From: Candidatus Nitrosocosmicus sp.
GTDB lineage: Archaea; Thermoproteota; Nitrososphaeria; Nitrososphaerales; Nitrososphaeraceae
Assembly (NCBI GenBank): GCA_030452275.1
Contig: JAKDMR010000082.1
Coordinates: 1 to 7,818 of the forward strand
Direction of reading: 5' to 3'
Length of the DNA stretch: 7,818 nt
Both the position numbers and the translations under genes were made by a program. Each line of letters begins with the position of its first letter. The first letter of the stretch is position 1. The notes under the pieces are model-generated. The model did not search any database. It was not told the origin of the DNA and saw only the letters and a list, made by a program, of their open reading frames with translations. Shown here piece by piece: positions 1 to 4,843 of the stretch.

Positions 1-104
1 AATAAGGACATCTTTACATATGATAGACAGAAATAAAGCTCTTTTGACTAATTGCACAAGAGATCTTTTCCTTTAGGATTTTAAATTTATACCACGGTAA
101 AGGT
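1..104. other. Left edge, no supported gene
   Basis: Two plus-strand frames are open from the window edge, one to a TAA at 34-36 and one to a TAG at 77-79. Either could be the tail of a gene that begins outside the window, but neither tail is recognisable. The stretch ends with a T-rich segment leading into the tRNA-derived repeat at 105. Confidence 0.3.
39..62 (+). terminator. Possible hairpin terminator
   Basis: CTCTTTTG (39-46) pairs with CACAAGAG (55-62) at seven of eight positions around an 8-nt loop, and a T-rich run (about 63-74) follows. It could end a transcript entering from the left. Archaea mostly terminate on T-runs without a hairpin, so this is weak. Confidence 0.25.
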
Positions 105-128
105 GTTCAAATCCCGCACTTCGAACCT
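105..128 (+). repeat. Left attachment-like core (att1), tRNA 3'-end fragment
   Basis: The sequence GTTCAAATCCCGCACTTCG followed by AACCT matches 4687-4710 at 23 of 24 positions (A124 against C4706). It reads as the T-loop, the 3' T-stem strand and the 3' acceptor strand of a tRNA gene. The 5' T-stem strand is absent, since the preceding AGGTG does not pair with CCCGC. Such 3' tRNA fragments are the usual footprint at the far end of an element integrated into a tRNA gene by a tyrosine recombinase. It is in the same orientation as the copy at 4687, so recombination between the two would excise the DNA between them. Confidence 0.7.
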
Positions 129-145
129 ATAACGCGGGATTTGAC
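105..145. repeat. Inverted repeat at the left att-like site
   Basis: CAAATCCCGC (108-117) is perfectly inverted as GCGGGATTTG (134-143), with a 16-nt centre. The right-hand copy also has an inverted GATTTGA shortly after its core (4722-4728), offset by 11 nt where this one (138-144) is offset by 9. The shared layout suggests that both sites descend from one composite recombinase site and do not merely share a tRNA fragment. Confidence 0.6.
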
Positions 146-161
146 TCGTGTGCCTAGGACG

Positions 162-282
162 GTATGTATGAAGTGACAACAGATGACTATTCCCTACATA
201 CGCTAGAGAGCAAAACGGTCATCACTATTGCACCTACAGGGACACGTCTATAAGAAGACCTTTTATAGAAGCTAACGTAGCT
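162..282. other. Hairpin-rich intergenic stretch
   Basis: Several short inverted repeats lie close together: GTATGTA (162-168) with TACATAC (195-201), GATGAC (182-187) with GTCATC (218-223), TCTATAA (247-253) with TTATAGA (263-269), and AGCT (270-273) with AGCT (279-282). The stretch looks less AT-rich than its flanks. It could be a structured RNA leader, a small RNA or protein-binding sites next to the att-like site. No known RNA family is recognised. Confidence 0.3.
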
Positions 283-300
283 TTACCCGGGATTTTGGAG
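261..300 (+). promoter_or_regulatory. Possible TATA box and Shine-Dalgarno for the 45-codon ORF
   Basis: TTTTATAG at 261-268 could be a TATA box, placing transcription start near 290. GGAG at 297-300 lies 10 nt before the ATG at 311 and could act as a ribosome binding site, which is uncommon in this lineage. The TATA overlaps the TCTATAA/TTATAGA inverted repeat (247-269). Confidence 0.25.
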
Positions 301-310
301 CAATTCAAAA

Positions 311-448
311 ATGTTTGTGAGTAACAAAATACTAGACAAAGATAATGCTCAAAAAGCATGTATTAACTGTGGTCAAGTTTATTGTAAAAACAGAGCTAGA
401 TATGGTAAAGACCTTCATAGAATTATTTTTCCTACTTGTGGCAACTAA
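311..448 (+). CDS. Small Cys-rich protein, 45 aa, hypothetical
   Basis: A 45-codon ORF starting at ATG 311 and ending with TAA at 446-448. It contains CINCG and a further VYC (C17, C20, C25) and a C-terminal PTCGN (C43), plus H36, so it could fold as a small zinc-binding protein. A TATA-like element and GGAG lie upstream at plausible distances. No family is recognised. Small zinc-ribbon proteins are common in these archaea, but an ORF this short could also be chance or a remnant: the next stretch (454-567) is open in another frame and would suit a frameshifted longer gene. It sits directly inside the left attachment-like site. Confidence 0.35.
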   Translation: MFVSNKILDKDNAQKACINCGQVYCKNRARYGKDLHRIIFPTCGN

Positions 449-776
449 AATGAAACACTATAATCGGGGGCAAATTAGAAGACGAAGATAATACAAAATC
501 ATTAATAACAATAATGCAAGGTAATGACATAAATGAAATAGTAGTAATAATTCCAAGACTTTTGTAATCTCATAGTTTCAGAGGAAATTGCTTTTTGATA
601 TAGATTGTTTTAATGTTAGAATCATAATGAACAAAATACTATTCTTAAATCGGAATAAACTATTGTTTCATTATTAGGCTTAAACATAAGATATGAGAAA
701 CAAAATAAACTTTATTTTAATCAAAACTGAATTATTTGATTATGATAAATAAACATTCCCGGATTGGTTGTAGTCC
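449..776. other. Intergenic stretch with a possible decayed coding fragment
   Basis: From 454 to the TAA at 565-567 the plus strand is open. It reads as a protein-like tail with segments such as GGKLEDEDNTKSLITIMQ and INEIVVIIPRLL, but has no ATG until 514. It may be the end of a frameshifted gene related to the ORF just upstream. The rest, to 776, is very AT-rich and shows nothing further apart from the promoter of the next gene. Confidence 0.3.
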
Positions 777-784
777 TATAAATA
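777..784 (+). promoter_or_regulatory. TATA box of the universal stress protein gene
   Basis: TATAAATA is centred about 26 nt before the ATG at 806. That is the archaeal TATA-to-start distance, so transcription should begin at or next to the start codon and give a leaderless mRNA. This spacing also supports the chosen start. Confidence 0.7.
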
Positions 785-805
785 GCATGTTCGATACACG
801 ACGTT

Positions 806-1435
806 ATGGTTTATAATAATGAAATTAATAAAAATGAATCAGATATTATCAATTCTAGTGATCTTGACAAAAATTCTCAAGACAAAAACCTATTACCAAG
901 CGATTCCACTTCTGTAATCCAGTCAAATCTTCCTTCTTTTAAAAAGATTTTGGTAACTTATGATGATAGTGGGAAATCAGACAAGGCAATAAACTATTCT
1001 ATCTATGTATCCAATATTTCAGGAGCTGAAATTGTCATTCTACAGGTTCTAGGAAACATAGACAAATTGGAAAATTCTTCCTTGGATGTTTCAAATAAGA
1101 ACAAGAATATTGAAGATAATACAACCGCTTCCTCTTCATCAACTAATGACTCAGATATAAAAAGTCAAAATTACTCGGTTAATGTGAAAGGTCAAATTAT
1201 AGAGTCCATGGAGGACAAGATCAAGTCAATAGAAAACACCGGTTTTAATAATAAAGTATCCTATAAAATACGATCAGGATTTATAGTGGATGAAATTGTA
1301 AAGGAAACATTAGAATCAAAGTATGATTTACTTATCATATCGTCCTCACATATGGATTCTTGGATAAAATCATTGTTTAGCGAAACAAGAAAGATAATTA
1401 GCAATGTAGATATCCCCGTCTTATTGTTACACTAG
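806..1435 (+). CDS. Universal stress protein (UspA-like), degenerate nucleotide motif
   Basis: A 209-residue protein with one UspA domain after a polar, low-complexity N-terminal extension (residues 1-44). The domain opens with KKILVTYDDSGKSDKA (46-61), the usual first strand and helix with the acidic DDS turn, and closes with DLLIISSSHMDSW (174-186) and NVDIPVLLLH (200-209), the usual last strands. A Ser/Asn/Asp-rich insert (about 90-122) lies between strands. The ATP-binding G-x2-G-x9-G-S/T motif is lost: its glycines are replaced by Ser, Met and other residues around 180-194, so the protein probably belongs to the non-ATP-binding type. Family members are soluble stress or starvation proteins, and the exact role is unknown. 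Start is supported by the TATA box 26 nt upstream. It converges with the ferredoxin gene. Confidence 0.85.
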   Translation: MVYNNEINKNESDIINSSDLDKNSQDKNLLPSDSTSVIQSNLPSFKKILVTYDDSGKSDKAINYSIYVSNISGAEIVILQVLGNIDKLENSSLDVSNKNKNIEDNTTASSSSTNDSDIKSQNYSVNVKGQIIESMEDKIKSIENTGFNNKVSYKIRSGFIVDEIVKETLESKYDLLIISSSHMDSWIKSLFSETRKIISNVDIPVLLLH

Positions 1436-1745
1436 GAAGAAATATGCAGATACAAGTCCATTGAGGAGACATTATTAAAGATGATAATTTTCAAAATTAC
1501 ACCAAACAAATACGACGAAATACTATATCTTGATTGATACTCCCTACTTTCATTTGTACCTCAGTAAATCTTTGTTTGATGATTGACCATTCCATATTTA
1601 CTATTACCGTTTATTATACTGCAACAACAACCTATGGTATTCTAATAAACAATTGTTGATAGTATTCTAAATCAATAATATAATATTGATAAAATATTGC
1701 CAATTATTGTGATTACCACTTATCATACCTTTGTTGCTACTAACG
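1436..1745. other. Convergent intergenic region
   Basis: This lies between the 3' ends of the stress protein and ferredoxin genes and has no convincing ORF. It holds a hairpin, ATCAATA (1671-1677) with TATTGAT (1684-1690), and a 9-nt direct repeat GTATTCTAA (1637-1645 and 1662-1670). The hairpin could help end the ferredoxin transcript; otherwise nothing is seen. Confidence 0.4.
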
Positions 1746-2252
1746 CTAACTTTCAACGAATTTCTGTGCCTGGTCCTCATGAATCGGTAGATTAGCTTCA
1801 TCCACTTTGATTGATTGTGTAGGACATACCGTAACACAGGCCATACACCATATACATGCTTTTTCCCTAATAGGGTCAGATTTATCCGTATAATCTTTCC
1901 TACCTTCTCTGTTATGATCATCGCCTATCCCTTCGCTTGTGGCATTTGTCATCTCTATTGCAGGGACATCTTGCTCTGATCTATACCATTGAAATACTTG
2001 AACAGGGCATGCTTCAATACAACCACCATCTGCGATGCAAGCATCCCAATCTACTGCTACAAAAGTTCCATGAATACCTAACGGAACATACTCTTCCCCT
2101 CTTGCTTTGTATGCTTCTTGGACTTCCTTATTTGTAGATGATTCCGCATCTGCTCTACCTGGCCCCCATATAAAATGAGAATATGAGCCGTCTGACGTTG
2201 AATGCTTACCCACCACATTATGATTTTTTGGAAACTCTGAATCTATTGGCAT
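1746..2252 (-). CDS. Seven-iron zinc-type ferredoxin (3Fe-4S plus 4Fe-4S)
   Basis: A 168-residue ferredoxin of the Sulfolobus/Thermoplasma zinc-ferredoxin type, a soluble electron carrier for 2-oxoacid oxidoreductases and related enzymes. The first cluster motif is CIADGGCIEACP (C72, C78, C82), where Asp75 replaces the fourth cysteine, as in 3Fe-4S sites. The second is CIWCMACVTVCP (C133, C136, C139, C143). By family precedent C72, C78 and C143 hold the 3Fe-4S cluster, and C82, C133, C136 and C139 the 4Fe-4S cluster. The N-terminal zinc-binding part is present: VVGKH (H17), LGIHGT (H61) and Asp126 match known ligands. The second Sulfolobus histidine (HSGH) is Ser20 here, and H26 may replace it. 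An insert of roughly 25 residues before LGIHGT and an acidic loop (about 105-125) lengthen it. A TATA box lies 25 nt upstream, so the gene is probably monocistronic and leaderless. Confidence 0.93.
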   Translation of the reverse strand: MPIDSEFPKNHNVVGKHSTSDGSYSHFIWGPGRADAESSTNKEVQEAYKARGEEYVPLGIHGTFVAVDWDACIADGGCIEACPVQVFQWYRSEQDVPAIEMTNATSEGIGDDHNREGRKDYTDKSDPIREKACIWCMACVTVCPTQSIKVDEANLPIHEDQAQKFVES

Positions 2253-2272
2253 ATCCTAATCTTTTGATCAAA

Positions 2273-2281
2273 CTATTTAAG
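2273..2281 (-). promoter_or_regulatory. TATA box of the ferredoxin gene
   Basis: On the minus strand CTTAAATAG is centred about 25 nt before the ATG (2250-2252), giving a leaderless transcript and supporting the start chosen. Confidence 0.65.
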
Positions 2282-2373
2282 ATACTGGTATTCAATTGCA
2301 AGCGTCTGTAAATCGAGATATCAAATCCTTTTAGATGTTTATCAACATAAATCATCTTCTAGTCTATGCATTG

Positions 2374-2634
2374 CTACCAATGGGCGTAGTTCGATTTGAG
2401 ATTCGCGACAAAGCGCATACCTGTTTCTATATTTATCTTATTTTCAATTATTGGCTTATTGGCTTTCTTATTCTTCTTATCTTTGTTTTGTATCAAATAG
2501 ATGTCATATACCAAAGAAGAAAACCCTGCCATTTCCAACAACTCCGATGCGGTAATAGTATCCCTATCCAGGACAATTACTTTATCATTTACATACACTT
2601 TATTCCCTCTTTCGACCTTACTTAATTCAATCAT
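2374..2634 (-). CDS. Single-domain ubiquitin-like (multiubiquitin-type) beta-grasp protein
   Basis: An 86-residue protein whose whole length resembles one unit of the prokaryotic multiubiquitin family. It has a first strand pair NKVYVNDKVIVLD (11-23), then TITASELLEMAG (26-37), which matches the family's 'ltg-eil-laG' helix, a strand YDIYLIQN (43-50), a Lys/Asn-rich loop (51-60), and NKINIETGMRFVANL (65-79), the closing strand pair. In bacteria such domains are modifiers encoded beside E1, E2 and JAB-peptidase genes; none is visible here. The C-terminus ends NYAHW with no Gly-Gly, so conjugation by the usual route is doubtful unless it is processed. The start is fixed by a TATA box 27 nt upstream. 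The assignment comes from recognising the fold pattern by eye. A MoaD/ThiS-like protein is an alternative, but the missing GG argues against it. Confidence 0.6.
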   Translation of the reverse strand: MIELSKVERGNKVYVNDKVIVLDRDTITASELLEMAGFSSLVYDIYLIQNKDKKNKKANKPIIENKINIETGMRFVANLKSNYAHW

Positions 2635-2657
2635 AATATGATTAGTAATGAATATAA

Positions 2658-2665
2658 TTTATAAA
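2658..2665 (-). promoter_or_regulatory. TATA box of the ubiquitin-like gene
   Basis: TTTATAAA is centred about 27 nt before the ATG (2632-2634), giving a leaderless transcript. It lies in the 55-nt gap after the upstream 128-residue gene, so the two genes need not share a transcript. Confidence 0.7.
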
Positions 2666-2689
2666 ACCAATATGTTTAATATTACCGAT

Positions 2690-3076
2690 TTATATGCCAA
2701 TCTTTTTAATAATGTTTCTAATTGAAATCAAATAGTCGTTCTCGGTTAGTTTGTGACCATCTGCATCGTTTATGTTCAAAGTAATTGAAATCGTTGAAAG
2801 CAAGACCTCTTTCATAACTTCCTTATCAGCACGCTTTGCTTCTTTGTTGAGATATTCATCAAGATCCTTTGAATAATTGCGGACAATGAAGAATTTGAAA
2901 CTATCTTTTAGCTTGGAATAAGCCATACTTACTAGAGCAGACGTTTGAACCCCTTCTACTAGCTTTTCATTGAGATATGATTCTAAAGCCGGAAATACAG
3001 TCATAATGAAATTATCAATGCTTGCAAAGTTTTGTATTACAAATGGAGTTCTTAGAGTAATTTCACTGCTAGACAT
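2690..3076 (-). CDS. Hypothetical protein, 128 aa, mostly helical
   Basis: No family is recognised. The protein is short, soluble and probably mainly alpha-helical: amphipathic segments are seen at about 18-40, 44-66 (SALVSMAYSKLKDSFKFFIV) and a charged helix at 70-95 (DLDEYLNKEAKRADKEVMKE). A short strand-like STISITLNI (94-102) and an Asp/Gly turn (DADGHKL) follow, and it ends in a basic helix RNIIKKIGI. It has no Cys, no signal peptide and no membrane segment. It lies 55 nt upstream of the ubiquitin-like gene on the same strand. A partnership is possible, but each gene appears to have its own promoter. The start has the only nearby ATG, with a TATA-like TTATAG about 35 nt upstream that would leave a short leader. 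Confidence 0.7.
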   Translation of the reverse strand: MSSSEITLRTPFVIQNFASIDNFIMTVFPALESYLNEKLVEGVQTSALVSMAYSKLKDSFKFFIVRNYSKDLDEYLNKEAKRADKEVMKEVLLSTISITLNINDADGHKLTENDYLISIRNIIKKIGI

Positions 3077-3108
3077 AATTATTATTTAATGAAACTGCGT
3101 TACAGATA

Positions 3109-3114
3109 ACTATA
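3109..3114 (-). promoter_or_regulatory. Possible TATA box of the 128-residue gene
   Basis: TTATAG on the minus strand lies about 35 nt before the ATG, which would give a leader of roughly 10 nt. A second AT-rich block (TTAAATAA, about 3083-3090) is too close to the start to act as a TATA box for it. Confidence 0.35.
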
Positions 3115-3214
3115 ATCAATTATTAACTAAAATCTGAGAATAATATGATGTAAGAGCCTTCTAAAATTATCGCGAGAGTTGATTATCACTATCATGAGAG
3201 GTTTAAAAATTCCT

Positions 3215-3391
3215 TTAAGAAATATTAGCCTTTGAAATGGCTAACGTCGATTCAGTAGTATTGTATAAAATTGTTTGAAATACATGTGGCATTCCCTCAT
3301 ACACATCTAATTTCACTGGAATACCTGCTCGATCCAATGCTTGATATAATCTAAAAGAGTCACTAAGCAAAATCTCTGGTAGGAATCTTGA
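3215..3391 (-). pseudogene. C-terminal remnant of an alpha/beta hydrolase (Abhydrolase_3 type)
   Basis: On the minus strand an open stretch ending in TAA (3215-3217) reads EILLSDSFRLYQALDRAGIP followed by VKLDVYEGMPHVFQTILYNT. This is the end of an alpha/beta hydrolase of the hormone-sensitive lipase/acetyl esterase group: the acidic catalytic residue in LLSDS, the RLYQALDRAGIPVKL helix-strand, and the catalytic histidine in GMPHVF are all recognisable. An in-frame TAA (3392-3394) cuts it off upstream, and the nucleophile elbow (GxSxG) and oxyanion HGG are absent. Some residual reading can be guessed up to about 3480 in shifted frames, but no intact gene exists. It was probably brought in or duplicated and then decayed inside the att-flanked segment. 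Confidence 0.75.
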
Positions 3392-3498
3392 TTATTCCTA
3401 AATGAATATCAATAGGAATGACTTTAAATCATATCCATCAATTAGGTCTGGTTGAAATAGGAATTTTGGCATAGAAAAAGGTATTACCCATACTAGAA

Positions 3499-3506
3499 TT
3501 TAATAA
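3499..3506 (+). promoter_or_regulatory. Possible TATA box of the HNH gene
   Basis: TTTAATAA lies about 21 nt before ATG 3523 and about 36 nt before the in-frame ATG at 3538. The distance is short for a leaderless start at 3523, so translation from 3538 (residue M6) is an alternative. Confidence 0.35.
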
Positions 3507-3522
3507 TTGCAATATACTAAAG

Positions 3523-4266
3523 ATGAGCCAAAATAATATGTATCATAGATGTAGAACTGCTCCATCAGAGGTTCGCTTTAGACTAAGACGAGAGGCATTT
3601 TTTGGTTGCTGTAAATGTGGAAATCCTCTAATCGAAAATGCTCATATAATTGAATACCCCATAACAAAACAGTTTCCAATAGAGGACATGCTTGCTTTGT
3701 GTCCCAATTGTCATACGGAGGCTGATTTGGGATATTATCCAAAATTCGTATTAAGAGATTTAAAGCAAAACCCATTCAACAAGAATAAACGTTATTTACA
3801 AAAGCGATTCGTAGTAACAGGTGAGAAGTTGATAATAAACACTGGATCATCCAGATTCATTAATACCGAGAGAATTTTTACGATTAATGATTTTGATTTG
3901 GTGTCCATAACTCGAAAAGAAGGATTGTATCTATCTTTAAACATTAACTTATTTGACAAATATAACCGACTCATAGCTCTCATCTATGATAACTTCTGGA
4001 TTGTCGATAGAAGTTATCTTTGGGATGTGGAATATAAACCTCAACATCTAATTCTTAGAAAGAAATCCAGAGACATCGTGTTAGATATACAGATAAAAAA
4101 TGAAGAAATATTCCTACGAGGTAATCTCTATTATAATGGATTCTTAATTCCCATCAAGCCACAAAATATGAGCATAGGAGGGGTGACGATTAGAAACTTC
4201 ACGATTGAAAATGCCGGAGGAGGAATATCTATCCAGGTACCGCAATATCGTCCGAGAATCTATTGA
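3523..4266 (+). CDS. HNH endonuclease with a beta-rich C-terminal domain
   Basis: A 247-residue protein. The N-terminal part (about 15-70) is an HNH/zinc-finger nuclease domain: CCKCG (C29 and C32 as first zinc pair), NAHII with the general-base His41, and LALCPNCHTEAD with C60, C63 and catalytic/metal His64. It should cut DNA with a divalent metal at the HNH site. The C-terminal part (about 100-215) looks beta-rich and contains a WDVEYKPQHLILRKKSRDI stretch (167-185) I cannot assign. It could be a substrate- or effector-sensing domain. The tail is Gly-rich (GGVTIRNFTIENAGGGISIQ). No methyltransferase or restriction partner is adjacent, so a restriction-modification role is not supported; a mobile-element or defence nuclease is possible. 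The gene stands alone between a pseudogene and the recombinase module. Confidence 0.85.
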   Translation: MSQNNMYHRCRTAPSEVRFRLRREAFFGCCKCGNPLIENAHIIEYPITKQFPIEDMLALCPNCHTEADLGYYPKFVLRDLKQNPFNKNKRYLQKRFVVTGEKLIINTGSSRFINTERIFTINDFDLVSITRKEGLYLSLNINLFDKYNRLIALIYDNFWIVDRSYLWDVEYKPQHLILRKKSRDIVLDIQIKNEEIFLRGNLYYNGFLIPIKPQNMSIGGVTIRNFTIENAGGGISIQVPQYRPRIY

Positions 4267-4645
4267 TTATTACGGTTTAAAAGGTTGCGAAGATGTATTA
4301 TAAATCACAATGTACCTCCTAATGATTATTCTATTCGCCAGTTTTCATCCGACAAAGGAACTATTCCATTAAAAAGATGCCAAGATAACTTTATCACTAG
4401 TTGATAATAAGCAGAATAACTGAAACTTCGCGACTTAATCGCAAATCATTTAAAAACTAAATATAATAGGATTTTTAAATTCTCATTAAATTATAAAAAT
4501 GGTTAAATACTCAACATGCCAGAAGGGGTTGAACTAATATGCTGTAATATGAGTTAACTTTCTCGTTCACCTCTTGTCGTCAGAATACGAAATATGGAAA
4601 CGATATTTATTTTATTATTGGCCGCTCGTATTCTGTTCGTACATA
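4267..4645. other. AT-rich intergenic region before the recombination module
   Basis: No ORF longer than a dozen or so codons is convincing. Short hairpins are present: TTATCA (4391-4396) with TGATAA (4402-4407), and GCGA (4430-4433) with TCGC (4439-4442). The 10-bp inverted repeat at 4581-4635 is listed separately. Very AT-rich tracts around 4445-4500 and 4601-4619 may be promoters or bendable DNA. Confidence 0.4.
4581..4635. repeat. 10-bp perfect inverted repeat around an AT-rich core
   Basis: CAGAATACGA (4581-4590) is perfectly inverted as TCGTATTCTG (4626-4635), with a 35-nt AT-rich spacer that includes TATTTATTTTATTATT. It lies about 10 nt before the tRNA-like inverted structure. It could be a protein operator flanking a promoter, or an outer binding site for a recombination accessory factor. 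Confidence 0.45.
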
Positions 4646-4734
4646 AGGGCGAAGTGCGGGTAAATTCCTATAGTAAGGGATCGCGGGTTCAAATCCCGCA
4701 CTTCGCACCTCTTTTGAGATTGATTTGAACCCGC
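4646..4734. other. Composite att-like site (att2) with tRNA-like inverted repeats
   Basis: The central core (4683-4710) carries a full tRNA T-arm, GCGGG-TTCAAAT-CCCGC, and an acceptor strand ACTTCGC followed by A and CC. To its left AGGGCGAAGTGCGGG (4646-4660) is the inverted copy of 4695-4710 with one base missing, so a 7-bp acceptor-like stem (4649-4655 with 4700-4706) extends to 12 bp. To its right GATTTGAACCCGC (4722-4734) is the perfect inversion of 4683-4695. The two inverted pieces together make one complete reverse copy of the core, split around the direct copy. Between acceptor and T-arm only 27 nt remain, too few for D and anticodon arms, so this is not a working tRNA gene. Confidence 0.6.
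4683..4710 (+). repeat. Right attachment-like core (att2), tRNA T-arm and acceptor end
   Basis: Positions 4687-4710 repeat 105-128 in direct orientation with one mismatch. This copy also keeps the 5' T-stem strand GCGGG, which the left copy lacks. The 7-nt T-loop flanked by 5-bp inverted arms is a common crossover region for tRNA-targeting tyrosine recombinases. The recombinase gene begins about 170 nt downstream, the usual position for an integrase relative to its tRNA-proximal att site. Confidence 0.7.
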
Positions 4735-4736
4735 TT

Positions 4737-4832
4737 GTCTACAAATTTGTCTACATGGTTTGTGTTTCCCCATTAATTTGTCTACATGGCAGGCTAATTG
4801 GTCTACATGCGCTCGTAATTTTGTCTACATTA
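4737..4832 (+). repeat. Five GTCTACA direct repeats, likely recombinase arm sites
   Basis: GTCTACA occurs at 4737, 4749, 4780, 4801 and 4823, all in the same orientation. The last four share a longer consensus, TAATTTGTCTACATGG. Start-to-start distances are 12, 31, 21 and 22 bp, and the last three are close to whole helical turns, so bound proteins would lie on one face. The motif was not found elsewhere in the window. The location between the att core and the recombinase promoter suits arm-type integrase binding sites that could also autoregulate the gene. A replication iteron or a separate repressor's operator array are alternatives. Confidence 0.65.
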
Positions 4833-4843
4833 AAAGCGAAAAC

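Noticed and set aside
1937..2137. Plus-strand ORF of 66 codons
   Set aside because: It is antisense to the ferredoxin coding region, whose cluster motifs fix the real frame.
2335..2625. Plus-strand ORF of 96 codons with hydrophobic segments
   Set aside because: It is antisense to the ubiquitin-like gene, which has a well-placed TATA box and a coherent fold pattern. The apparent membrane segments come from reading Lys/Asn-rich codons in reverse.
3137..3171. Shared words with 7173-7202 (AGAATAATAT and CTTCTAAAATTATC)
   Set aside because: A 14-nt match is expected about once by chance in AT-rich DNA of this length, the spacing differs (11 against 6 nt), and the second copy overlaps a stop codon.
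4649..4707. A tRNA gene with perfect 7-bp acceptor stem and T-arm
   Set aside because: Only 27 nt lie between acceptor and T-stem, leaving no room for both D and anticodon arms. No good 5-bp anticodon stem with U33 could be drawn, and the pairing continues to 12 bp as a plain inverted repeat.
4737..4832. A short CRISPR array
   Set aside because: The repeats are only 7-16 nt, spacings are uneven and far shorter than CRISPR units, and no cas gene is present.
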